Shown: positions 24,201 to 31,822 of the stretch, piece by piece | How positions within the stretch are numbered: position 1 is the stretch's first letter | Layout: each line of letters opens with the position of its first letter | IMG/VR virus record: IMGVR_UViG_3300008113_000234 | Span: 1 to 35,266 of that record | DNA length: 35,266 bases | Reading direction: 5' to 3' (one strand) | From: a virus | Notes under the pieces: generated by a model | Told to the model about the DNA's origin: nothing | Database searches by the model: none | Seen by the model: only the letters and a program-made list of their open reading frames with translations | Position numbers and translations under genes: made by a program

Positions 24201-27200
24201 ATACATCACTATCTTTATTAGAGCAAGAAACTGTAAGTTTAACTATTCCAGACGAACAAGGATTAGATCGTTTCAAGAATGGTTTTATTGTTGACTCATT
24301 CTCTGGCTCTGGTGTTGGTGATGCTTTTAATTCAGACTTTAACTGTGCAATTGATATGGAGAATAGAGAACTCCGTCCATTCTATCGTATGGACAATGTC
24401 AATTTAATAGAAAAGAATTCTGCATCTGCTCAACGTACTGCAAGTAACTATACATTAACTGGCGATGTCATTACATTACCATATAACAATATTCCGTTCA
24501 TTAGACAGAATGTTGCATCTCGTGTTGAAAATATTAACCCATTTGCAATCTTTACATTTATCGGTAACATCAATCTAAACCCATCTTCTGATGAATGGTT
24601 TGAAGTTGATCGTCGCCCAGATATCGTAAATAACGTAGAAGGTAACTTCAATGCTGTTTTCAGTGCACTTGAAAGATCTGGTGCGCTTGGTACAGTTTGG
24701 AATGCATGGCAGACTCAATGGACTGGTGCTGAAAGAGTCACAGGTACAACCACATTCAGCGCAGATCGTAGAGGTGGAGATGGTGGTGCTTGGTTAGATG
24801 CGACATTTGGTTTAGGACCAGCTAATAGTGGATGGGCAGTTCGTCAAGTAACTACTCAGACTACTGCTCGTGAAGTTGGTCTTGCAAGAACTGGTCTAAG
24901 ATCTACAGTTGTTGCTCAAATCGATAGACAATTTGTTGAAGACAAAGTTCTTTCAACTGCAGTTATTCCATACATCCGTTCACGTGGTGTTTTAATTCAA
25001 GCCAAAGGTTTCAAACCAAAGACTAAACTATTTTCTTTCTTTGATAGTATTAATGTTAATTCTTACATTCAACCAGCCACTAGAATTCCATTCGATGCAA
25101 TTTCTAATTTTGGTTCAGAATTTGATAGAACAACAAATGTGGGTTCTAACTCAACTGAAACTGCTCGTCGTATCGCTGGCGATCCAACTACAGATACTCA
25201 ACCAGCGTTAAATCGTGGTGATGTTATTACTGGTTTAACTTCAGGCGCAACTGCAGTTTGCGTTGGATATGAGATCACTTCTACTGGAACTAAAGCGATT
25301 TATGTTTTAAACATTAAAGGTACATTCCAGTCTGGTGAAATTATGACTGGTTCTATCTCTGGTGCTCGTGGAACAATCAATTCTTCTGTGACTGTTAAGG
25401 TGCAAGGTGACGAGTTAATCTCTAACTTCAATGGCGACATATATGGATTATTAACTATTCCAAATACAGATGCTCTAAGATTCCGTACAGGTATTAAAGA
25501 ACTTCGTATTACTGATAGTTCTGCCAACGCTGGTGACTTTACTTCGGCTGGTAGTGTTCAGTATCGTGCACAAGGTATCCTTGAAACTAAGCAATCAACA
25601 TTTAACGCTGTTCGTAATGCAACTATTGCGCAAGAAGTTGTTAATGCTACCAATACTATTACTGAAACATCAGAGCGTGTTGTTGGTGATACTGGATGGT
25701 ATGACCCACTGGCACAAACATTCTTGGTTCAACAAAAGGGTGGAGCATTCTTAACAGGTGTTGATATTTTCTTTGCTACTAAAGATGACAATATTCCTGT
25801 TAATATCGAAATCCGTGAAGTTGTCAATGGTTATCCAGGTAAGAAAGTTCTTCCATTCTCTAAGATGGCATTGAACCCAGATAAAGTTAACCTATCAACT
25901 AATAGCGTGACTGTTAATGGTGCAACGTATCGTTCTCCAGATACACCAACTCGTTTCACATTCCCATCTCCAGTGTTTGTGAATGATGCAACTGAGTATT
26001 GTATTGTATTGTCTTCTGACTCTAACAATTATCGTTGCTGGATTTCTCAGCTGGGTGATAAACAAGCAGGTACAGATAGATTTATTTCTGAACAGCCATA
26101 TGCTGGTGTGTTCTTTAAGTCACAAAACGCTTCCACTTGGACTGCGGATCAAACACAAGACTTGATGTTTACAATCTATCGTGCACAGTTTAATACTTCT
26201 GTTATTGGTCAAGTAGACTTTGTTAATGATAGTTTACCAAACAATATATTGCAGAGCGATCCATTCCAAGTAACTTCTGGTTCAAACAAAGTTCGTGTCT
26301 TCCATCCTGACCATGATATGTTCCCTGGATCTAAGGTTCGTATTCAAAATGTTGCGTCTGGAACATACAATAATATTCCACATACACAACTAAATGGCAC
26401 ACAAACTATTTCTGATGTGGACTTAGATTCTTACACATTTACTGTTACCAATAATGCAAACGCAACTGGTTTTGTTGGTGGTACTGGAGTTCAAGCAACT
26501 GATAACGTACAGTTTGATGTCGTTCAACCAATCGTTCAAGTTCAGACATTCTCAGAGACTAATGTTGATTATGATATTAAGTCTACAACTGGTCGTTCTG
26601 TTGATGGTATTGAAGTTCCATATATCAAACAGACTTCTGGTGACGCAGTAATGATTAACCAAGCTAATATATACGCTTCACCAAGAGTTATTGGTTCTGA
26701 TGTAAACGAATCAAACTTCTTAAGTGGTGATAAGTCTATAACATTCTCTGCTCAGATTTCAAGTACGGTTGATTCATTATCTCCTGTAATTGATACTCAT
26801 AGAACTTCATTAATCTGTATCCACAATAAGATTAATAATGCTACTCAAACAAATACTAATATCTCTCCAATAGATAATAGAACTGCTACTTCTGCTAAGA
26901 CTACTATTGCCTTTACAACAACTGGTATTTCTACAGCAGATGCAACTACTAAATTAGACTTACTCACTATCGGTGTTGGTCGTTATGTGACAATCTCAGG
27001 TGCTGCAGACGCTGGTAATAATGGAACATTCCTTGTAACTAATGTGGCACTTGATGGCTCGTCTATTACTTTGAATAGTACATTTACTGCTCGTGCAGCT
27101 GGTTCTGGATCTGCAGGTACAATTACAGTGGTTTCTTTGGATAAATTCTTTGATGAAATTGCACCTGTGAATGGTTCACAACATAGTAAGTATGTAACTC

Positions 27201-27520
27201 GTAGAATTAACCTTGCAAATCCTTCTTCTTATATGAAGATTCGTTTTGCCATTAACCTACCTACAAATGCTTCTGTGGATGTTTACTACAAGCTAAATAA
27301 TGTTGGTTCTAATATTGACTTCAATACAGTTCCATATACATTGATTAATCCAGACGCTGTTATTCCTAAGACTACATTCCCAGAAACATTCTTTGATGTA
27401 GAATACTCTGCAGCGAATTTAACGCAGTTTGATGCTATTACTGTTAAGATTGTATTCAGATCCACAGTTTCTGCAGAAGTACCTAGAATTAAAGATCTAC
27501 GTATTATAGCGTGTGCATAA
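21239..27520 (+). CDS. giant virion structural protein, DUF4815 type (gp10-position)
   Basis: 2093 residues, the largest gene in the window. The N-terminus carries the typical text of DUF4815 proteins of aquatic T4-like phages: FNVSPYYDDYSEDDKYLKV (4-22), then FRPGYPIQARELTQLQTILQ (25-44), SRFGDHVFKQGSMVLPG (48-64) and IERGVYYINGFFMLVTPQTI. The remainder is beta-rich, with embedded repeat units such as GEIMTGSISGARGTINSS around 1364-1382. Its site after gp8, where T4 has gp9 and gp10, suggests a baseplate-periphery or fibre-connector role, which is inference. The length is far above T4 gp10 (602). The stop overlaps the next start (TAATG). Confidence 0.8.
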   Translation: MTINFNVSPYYDDYSEDDKYLKVLFRPGYPIQARELTQLQTILQNQTSRFGDHVFKQGSMVLPGQISYDDTFNYVKVQPTFNGVSVDNYINEIVGYILVGNTTGVKGKVVFAAPSTTTDSPTLYIKYIESGTNNVTRTFAENEILTTENAPTARAFTSVLSEATGIGSGASIERGVYYINGFFMLVTPQTILLDKYTNTPSYRVGLEITESIVTPEEEPALQDNAQGSSNFAAPGAHRYQTTLTLATRTIETVEDKDFIELLRVVNGGIQYKVRTTDYSILEQTLARRTFDESGNYVVRNFTMDVREHRNNNRGLWKENTSFLIGDVVYYTIGGTTNYYVATTDGSSGSQPPIHSSGTATDGVGGVTWQYTALTDLYYNRGIFDPATQGGDSAKLALGMEPGKAYVQGYEIEKIGTQYLNIDKARDFARVADTQVQTTVGNYILVTNINSVPRFDVFQEVDLYSQVTASAGTAAGSKIGTARIRGIEIHSLGASRAADVYKLQLSSVSLNSGVNFNRQVKQIFYNAGSSTTNFTADISPIQTVLTGSVTASSSATLTGAGTRFTTELQVGDYIYIGSSATVRRINAIASDLSLTLSASVTVAAAAIYRLSTVLFEPQNSSLIYQLPFYAVRKLRSVDDSTIGTSYTVTQRFVQTSSSSSGGTCTLTINAVGSADTFGSAAENTNYLLVNNATGGVVIPNSINVVSPSLRQVIFTLDASVASTQFIVHAAVRKTSIDAKEKAKTLTSAVKTITVKTTGTTPIIKLGKADGYRVTSVKMDTGTWASPTGIYSIEIGNQYNFDDGQRDDYYDVASISLQQGFPLPTAPIQITFQYFEHGTGDYFSVDSYIGSGIRYENIPIYSGVSLRDALDFRPRIDDTGVDFSSAGSSPTQLPKRGVNVETDMSYYLSRKDKVAIDFNGNFFQVKGVPAINPAEPEDPVNGMVLYKLSLEPYTFGTSTSNVSVRSIDNKRYTMRDIGSLEKRIDTLEYYTSLSLLEQETVSLTIPDEQGLDRFKNGFIVDSFSGSGVGDAFNSDFNCAIDMENRELRPFYRMDNVNLIEKNSASAQRTASNYTLTGDVITLPYNNIPFIRQNVASRVENINPFAIFTFIGNINLNPSSDEWFEVDRRPDIVNNVEGNFNAVFSALERSGALGTVWNAWQTQWTGAERVTGTTTFSADRRGGDGGAWLDATFGLGPANSGWAVRQVTTQTTAREVGLARTGLRSTVVAQIDRQFVEDKVLSTAVIPYIRSRGVLIQAKGFKPKTKLFSFFDSINVNSYIQPATRIPFDAISNFGSEFDRTTNVGSNSTETARRIAGDPTTDTQPALNRGDVITGLTSGATAVCVGYEITSTGTKAIYVLNIKGTFQSGEIMTGSISGARGTINSSVTVKVQGDELISNFNGDIYGLLTIPNTDALRFRTGIKELRITDSSANAGDFTSAGSVQYRAQGILETKQSTFNAVRNATIAQEVVNATNTITETSERVVGDTGWYDPLAQTFLVQQKGGAFLTGVDIFFATKDDNIPVNIEIREVVNGYPGKKVLPFSKMALNPDKVNLSTNSVTVNGATYRSPDTPTRFTFPSPVFVNDATEYCIVLSSDSNNYRCWISQLGDKQAGTDRFISEQPYAGVFFKSQNASTWTADQTQDLMFTIYRAQFNTSVIGQVDFVNDSLPNNILQSDPFQVTSGSNKVRVFHPDHDMFPGSKVRIQNVASGTYNNIPHTQLNGTQTISDVDLDSYTFTVTNNANATGFVGGTGVQATDNVQFDVVQPIVQVQTFSETNVDYDIKSTTGRSVDGIEVPYIKQTSGDAVMINQANIYASPRVIGSDVNESNFLSGDKSITFSAQISSTVDSLSPVIDTHRTSLICIHNKINNATQTNTNISPIDNRTATSAKTTIAFTTTGISTADATTKLDLLTIGVGRYVTISGAADAGNNGTFLVTNVALDGSSITLNSTFTARAAGSGSAGTITVVSLDKFFDEIAPVNGSQHSKYVTRRINLANPSSYMKIRFAINLPTNASVDVYYKLNNVGSNIDFNTVPYTLINPDAVIPKTTFPETFFDVEYSAANLTQFDAITVKIVFRSTVSAEVPRIKDLRIIACA

Positions 27521-27744
27521 TGGAATACTTAAAAGTACAGGGTGAAGATGGGTTAGTTCGAGATGTATCGAGTCAAGCCATCCTAAATACTAATAATAAA
27601 GAATATGATTCTTATATTGCTCGTAGAGATGCAGTTAAGGCTCAAAAATTAGAACTCGAGAGGCAAGGAAGAGAACTAACTCAGGTTAAATCGGATATAT
27701 CCGAGATTAAACAGATGATTTCAATTCTTATAAATAAACAATAA
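27520..27744 (+). CDS. small coiled-coil protein of unknown function
   Basis: 74 residues from ATG 27520, which overlaps the previous stop as TAATG; an in-frame TGT extension upstream is not a start. The N-terminus reads MEYLKVQGEDGLVRDVSSQA and the last 45 residues are charged and helical with heptad character (RQGRELTQVKSDISEIKQMI). Similar small proteins occur beside fibre genes of aquatic T4-like phages as far as I recall. An oligomerising linker or fibre-attachment role is possible but unproven. The stop overlaps the next ATG. Confidence 0.75.
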   Translation: MEYLKVQGEDGLVRDVSSQAILNTNNKEYDSYIARRDAVKAQKLELERQGRELTQVKSDISEIKQMISILINKQ

Positions 27745-27953
27745 TGGCACTCCCAACTCCAGTCACTACCGTACCGCAAACTGATTCATTTGATCAGTGG
27801 CGAGTAAAGACCAATTCGGTTATTTCACAATCCAATCAAACTGTGGTGGATGTTGGCGATTTAGCCACTCTGGCTGGTGGAGAAACAACCATCGTTTCCG
27901 CTGTAAATGGTGGACGAAACTTTTCAATTGCAATTTCAATCGCATTAGGATAA
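27744..27953 (+). CDS. small fibre-associated protein
   Basis: 69 residues. The segment TDSFDQWRVKTNSVI (13-27) is a recurring N-terminal motif of phage fibre proteins. The rest (VDVGDLATLAGGETTIVSAV) is a short beta-type tail ending in SIAISIALG. It looks like a fibre head without a stalk or tip, and may serve as an adaptor or be a truncated fibre. It is coupled to the preceding gene by TAATG. Confidence 0.65.
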   Translation: MALPTPVTTVPQTDSFDQWRVKTNSVISQSNQTVVDVGDLATLAGGETTIVSAVNGGRNFSIAISIALG

Positions 27954-27959
27954 ACAAAC

Positions 27960-28283
27960 ATGGCGAATACTTTTAAGAATGCATTATCACGAAACGTCGG
28001 AACTTCCGCTGTTACTGTGTATACTGCACCATCAACTAAAAACTCAATCTGCATCGAACTAGACGTTTGTAATACTACCAATGGTGGTGTTACTGTTGAT
28101 GCTTATATCACTTCTGGCGGTAATAACTTTTACATTGTTAAAAATGCACCAGTTCCTGTTGGCGGTTCGCTACAGGTTATCGCTGGACAGAAAATTGTTC
28201 TGACAAACCTAGATGCTCTTAAAGTTGTTTCATCAACTGCTTCGTCATTGGATATTATTGCTTCTATTCTTGAGGACGTTTAA
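27960..28283 (+). CDS. small beta protein of the fibre region (copy 1)
   Basis: 107 residues starting [20 protein letters not shown], all-beta by composition, ending [13 protein letters not shown] second gene at 33615-33941 (108 residues) has the same layout: M(A)(N/S)TFKNA at the start, a VYTAPS or LYTTPS segment, (A/L)PVP.GGS in the second half, then a segment of the [10 protein letters not shown] or GDKISLTASA type. In both cases a fibre gene follows immediately. Function unknown; I infer a fibre-associated virion component. Confidence 0.7.
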   Translation: MANTFKNALSRNVGTSAVTVYTAPSTKNSICIELDVCNTTNGGVTVDAYITSGGNNFYIVKNAPVPVGGSLQVIAGQKIVLTNLDALKVVSSTASSLDIIASILEDV

Positions 28284-28285
28284 AA

Positions 28286-29512
28286 ATGCCGATTCAAAAA
28301 GGTCCAGCTAATCTAGGTACAGGTACTATTGATGCTGCTGAGTTAGCATCAGGTTCTGTCACAACCGCTAAACTTGCAGATGCTGCAATTACTACTGCAA
28401 AAATTGCCGATGGTGCTGTGGTAACAGCAGATATTGATGCTGGTGCAGTAACTACACCTAAACTCGCAGACGCTGCAATCACTCATACAAAGATGGCAAA
28501 TGCTGGTGCAGAGTTGGGTGTGCGTAATAGATTGATTAATGGTAATTTTAATTTCTGGCAACGTGGTACAGCTAGAACAGTTTTAAGTTCTGGTACACCA
28601 TATTTGGCAGATAGATGGTGCGGAGCAGTTGGTTATCAAAATGGTTCACACCAAAGAAGTGCAATTTCTTCTCCACCAACTGGTTTAAGTAGTCAATATG
28701 CAATGCGAGTTAGTAGTAATACAACTGCTGAATCTGCAGGTGGCACACGTCTTGATTGTGGACAAAAAATTGAATACATTAACTGCTATGATTTGTCTGG
28801 AAAAACAATCACTGTTAGTTTTTGGATGAGAGCATCAGCTGCTACTTTGACTAGTGTAACGAATACAACAGAAAGTGCTTTTAATAATTTTGGTTGTAGA
28901 GTTCAGTATAATACTGGTTCAACAGATAGTGCAGCACCGACTGATACTGGAGATGGTTCTACAACTGTTACAGCTGTATCTGGAACAAATGCAACAAATG
29001 GTACAACTCAACTCACTATTGCAAATGGTAGTTTACCAACAACTTTCACAAAATATACCTTTACTTCTACTGTCCCTGCCAATACCAAAAATTTAACAGT
29101 AAGATTTGCTTCTAGTAGTTTAGGTAGTACAGCTGCTGCTGGTACTGTTTGGTATGAAGTCGCTGAAGTTCAATTAGAAGAAGGTTCTACTGCAACACCA
29201 TTTGAATTACGTCAGTATGGAACTGAGTTAGCATTATGTCAGAGATATTATCAAAATCATGGCGCAATGTTCCAATGCGGTCAAGCATATAGTACAGGTA
29301 CTGATGGTTTCACTGTAAATTATCCATTTCCTGTTACAATGCGTGCAGCACCAACATCAACTGTTGTAGGAGGTAGTGATGGTGGTTCTGCAGCACAACT
29401 TGTAGTTTCTAACATTAACACATATAAATGCACATTTGAAGTTAGAAACAATGGTGGTGGTGGTACTTCAAAATGGTATACTTGGTATCAAGCGTTTAGT
29501 TCGGAGATATAA
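28286..29512 (+). CDS. tail fibre protein with repeat stalk and sugar-binding-like tip (copy 1)
   Basis: 408 residues. The N-terminal 75 residues are repeats of the type [20 protein letters not shown], a common trimeric fibre stalk. The C-terminal part begins with [16 protein letters not shown], includes DRWCGAVGY and [16 protein letters not shown], and ends with [20 protein letters not shown] and [10 protein letters not shown]. This is a widespread tip domain of phage fibres with a jelly-roll look, similar to carbohydrate-binding modules, and likely recognises a surface sugar. The related gene at 33951-35039 shares the whole C-terminal plan. GAGG lies before the ATG. Confidence 0.8.
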   Translation: MPIQKGPANLGTGTIDAAELASGSVTTAKLADAAITTAKIADGAVVTADIDAGAVTTPKLADAAITHTKMANAGAELGVRNRLINGNFNFWQRGTARTVLSSGTPYLADRWCGAVGYQNGSHQRSAISSPPTGLSSQYAMRVSSNTTAESAGGTRLDCGQKIEYINCYDLSGKTITVSFWMRASAATLTSVTNTTESAFNNFGCRVQYNTGSTDSAAPTDTGDGSTTVTAVSGTNATNGTTQLTIANGSLPTTFTKYTFTSTVPANTKNLTVRFASSSLGSTAAAGTVWYEVAEVQLEEGSTATPFELRQYGTELALCQRYYQNHGAMFQCGQAYSTGTDGFTVNYPFPVTMRAAPTSTVVGGSDGGSAAQLVVSNINTYKCTFEVRNNGGGGTSKWYTWYQAFSSEI

Positions 29513-29513
29513 A

Positions 29514-29684
29514 ATGTATAAATTAGTCAAACAAAATTCAATGGGTGTACTGATGGGTTACCCAGATAATATTTTACGTGTTGAAGATAATTCTTTTATT
29601 CCTTATGACGAAGCCAACACAGATTACCAAAAATACCTTGCATGGCTTGAAGAAGGCAATACACCAACTCCTGCAGACGAATAA
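29514..29684 (+). CDS. small protein following the fibre gene (copy 1)
   Basis: 56 residues starting at ATG 29514, one base after the fibre stop; longer in-frame starts upstream fall inside the fibre gene. The C-terminal half FIPYDEANTDYQKYLAWLEE (25-44) plus GNTPTPADE is a motif found at the ends of many phage tail-fibre proteins and in small genes after them. Copy 2 at 35040-35201 keeps the same motif. It may be a separately encoded fibre tail or assembly factor; the role is not established here. Confidence 0.72.
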   Translation: MYKLVKQNSMGVLMGYPDNILRVEDNSFIPYDEANTDYQKYLAWLEEGNTPTPADE

Positions 29685-29687
29685 ATA
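29680..29687 (+). promoter_or_regulatory. late-type promoter element before glycine-rich fibre 1
   Basis: AATAAATA overlaps the stop of the 56-residue gene and precedes the ATG at 29711 by 23 bases, leaving room for a short leader. Confidence 0.5.
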
Positions 29688-29710
29688 AAGAATAACAAAA
29701 GAGTAAATCA

Positions 29711-31447
29711 ATGGCATATATCGGATCTTACCCAGCAGATAAAACATCTGGCTCAAAACCTCGTAATGAGTTTACAGGTGACGGTACAACTGTAAACTTT
29801 ACCTTATCCCAAGAAGTTCCAGGTGGATTCGAATCTAATGTTCTTGTTATCGTAGACAACGTGATTCAACAACCAGTTGAATCTTACACTATCGGTGGTA
29901 ATAACATTACATTAACCTTTTCTGAAGCACCAGCAAGCGGTGCAGTAATCTATGTGTTGCATCAAGGCACGGCAACCTACAACATGATTCCAGTAGTTGG
30001 TTCTGTTACACCAGACAAACTATCAGAGAATCTAAGAAACTTTACTGTTGATACATTTACTGGTAATGGTTCAACTACTGCATATACTCTAACTGCTGAA
30101 CCAGCAAGTGCAAACTCAATTCTTGTTATTGTTGATGGTATCGTCCAAACAAGAACTTCAAACTATACGCTTGCTGGAACTACGCTAACATTTACAGATG
30201 CTCCAGATAATACTGCAGCAATTACAGTTATTCATCTTGGTTTTAGCACAGTATCTCGTACTGCTGTTCCAGATGGTTCAATCACAACTTCAAAGATTGC
30301 TGATGGTGCAATTACCAGTGACAAGATTGCCACTGGCGGTATCGCTACTGAAGATATCGCTGACTCTGCTATAACTTCTGCAAAAATTGCAAATGGTACA
30401 ATTGCTCTTGCAGATTTATCTGCTACTGGTACAAAAGATGCAACTACATTCTTACGTGGTGATAATACATTCGCAGTAGTTGCAGTTACTCCAACAGCAG
30501 TTAGTGATCAAAACAATACATCCACTGGCTATTTGGACCTACCATCAGGAACTACTGCACAAAGACCTGGATCGCCAGTTGCGGGAATGGTTCGATATAA
30601 TACAACCAATAATGAATATGAAGTTTATCAAAACAGTTCTTGGTTAGCATTATCAACACAAACTGTTGGACTTTATTCAGCTAATTATCTTGTTGTTGCT
30701 GGCGGTGGAGGTTCTGGTGCTGGAGCTGGTGGCGGAGGTGGTGCTGGTGGTTTACTTACAGGATCGCAAACATTACTCACTGGTACTGTTTATACAGTAA
30801 CAGTCGGTGCTGGTGGAGTTGCTGGAAATAATGTCAATGGTGGTAATGGCGAAAACTCAGTATTTGGTTCGATAACAGCCATTGGTGGCGGTGGTGGTGC
30901 GATGGGGTCTGGCTCTGCTGGGGCGAATGGTGGTTCGGGTGGCGGTGCTGGTGCTAATAGTGGACAAGCAGGTGGTTCTGGTACTACTGGACAAGGTAAT
31001 CCAGGTGGTTCTGCACCAAATGGAAGTGCTCCATACCCTTCAGCTGGTGGAGGTGGTGCTGGTGCGGCAGGTGATAATGGTTCTGGTTCTCAATCTGGTG
31101 CTGGTGGGGTTGGTCTTGCATCATCTATTACAGGTACATCTGTTTTTTATGCTGGCGGTGGAGGTGGCGCAGGTACTGTTCAAGGTGCTGCTAATGGTGC
31201 TGGTGGTAACGGTGGCGGTGGTGCTGGTGGAAATCCCGCAATTGCAGGTACTGCTAATACAGGTGGTGGAGCTGGTGGTCAAGTAAACAATGGGTACACG
31301 TTGGGCACTTCTGGTGGCTCTGGGGTTGTAATTCTTTCTGTGCCTACGACAAAGTACTCAGGCATTACAACAGGCTCGCCAACAATAACTACATCAGGGT
31401 CCAATACCGTCATCAAATTTACACAATCAGGGAGTTACACAGCATGA
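29711..31447 (+). CDS. glycine-rich tail fibre/adhesin 1
   Basis: 578 residues. Two related beta units open the protein (NEFTGDGTTVNFTL near 18-31 and DTFTGNGSTTAYTL near 109-122, each followed by a VIVD..(V/I)Q segment). Next are stalk repeats (GSITTSKIADGAITSDKIAT), a linker with TFLRGDNTFA, and from about residue 328 a tip that is mostly glycine (AGGGGSGAGAGGGGGAGG and many GGAGG runs) with islands such as TVYTVTVGAGG and SVFYAGGGGGAG. Glycine-rich tips of this sort form polyglycine II sandwiches in the gp38 adhesin of phage S16, so I infer receptor binding. It ends in ATGA overlap with the next gene. Part of the stalk and linker is nearly identical in DNA to adhesin 2. Confidence 0.8.
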   Translation: MAYIGSYPADKTSGSKPRNEFTGDGTTVNFTLSQEVPGGFESNVLVIVDNVIQQPVESYTIGGNNITLTFSEAPASGAVIYVLHQGTATYNMIPVVGSVTPDKLSENLRNFTVDTFTGNGSTTAYTLTAEPASANSILVIVDGIVQTRTSNYTLAGTTLTFTDAPDNTAAITVIHLGFSTVSRTAVPDGSITTSKIADGAITSDKIATGGIATEDIADSAITSAKIANGTIALADLSATGTKDATTFLRGDNTFAVVAVTPTAVSDQNNTSTGYLDLPSGTTAQRPGSPVAGMVRYNTTNNEYEVYQNSSWLALSTQTVGLYSANYLVVAGGGGSGAGAGGGGGAGGLLTGSQTLLTGTVYTVTVGAGGVAGNNVNGGNGENSVFGSITAIGGGGGAMGSGSAGANGGSGGGAGANSGQAGGSGTTGQGNPGGSAPNGSAPYPSAGGGGAGAAGDNGSGSQSGAGGVGLASSITGTSVFYAGGGGGAGTVQGAANGAGGNGGGGAGGNPAIAGTANTGGGAGGQVNNGYTLGTSGGSGVVILSVPTTKYSGITTGSPTITTSGSNTVIKFTQSGSYTA

Positions 31448-31797
31448 GCCATTTTGCAAAAGTAGTAGACGGTAAGGTTGTACAAGTGATCGTTGCAGAA
31501 GCAGAGTTTTTTGAAACATTTGTAGACTCATCTCCTGGACAATGGATTCAGACTTCATACAATACAATCGGTGGAGTTCATCAACTAGGTGGAACTCCAC
31601 TACGTGGTAACTACGCTGGTTCAGGTTATACATATGATTCTACCAACGATGTATTCTATGCACCAAAACCTTATCCATCTTGGGTTCTTAATCAAACTAC
31701 ATGGTTGTGGGAAGCACCTGTTGCTCGTCCAACAGACGGTAAACAATATTCTTGGAATGAAGAAACTCAAGCATGGGTTGAAGTAGTAACAGCCTAA
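31444..31797 (+). CDS. conserved fibre-region protein (copy 1)
   Basis: 117 residues beginning MSHFAKVVDGKVVQVIVAEA. Central text FVDSSPGQWIQTSYNT and GTPLRGNYAGSGYTYD and the Trp-rich end PYPSWVLNQTTWLWEAPVAR are typical of a very widespread family found with phage fibre genes. The gene overlaps the adhesin stop by four bases. Copy 2 at 33060-33407 is roughly two-thirds identical by eye. The structure and job of the family are not known to me. A virion tip or assembly role is inferred only from linkage. Confidence 0.78.
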   Translation: MSHFAKVVDGKVVQVIVAEAEFFETFVDSSPGQWIQTSYNTIGGVHQLGGTPLRGNYAGSGYTYDSTNDVFYAPKPYPSWVLNQTTWLWEAPVARPTDGKQYSWNEETQAWVEVVTA

Positions 31798-31804
31798 ATA
31801 AATA
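31794..31804 (+). promoter_or_regulatory. late-type promoter elements before glycine-rich fibre 2
   Basis: CTAAATA (31794-31800) overlaps AATAAATA (31797-31804) at the stop of the preceding gene, 18-22 bases before the ATG at 31823. GAGATTAAAG just before the ATG may serve ribosome binding. Confidence 0.45.
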
Positions 31805-31822
31805 AAACAACAGAGATTAAAG

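Noticed and set aside
30882-31286. 134-codon Val/Leu-rich frame overlapping the tip of adhesin 1, and similar frames at 32406-32675 and 32760-33056
   Set aside because: These are the +1 readings of GGT/GGC-rich repeat DNA, which always give Val/Leu/Trp-rich text; they are not separate membrane proteins.
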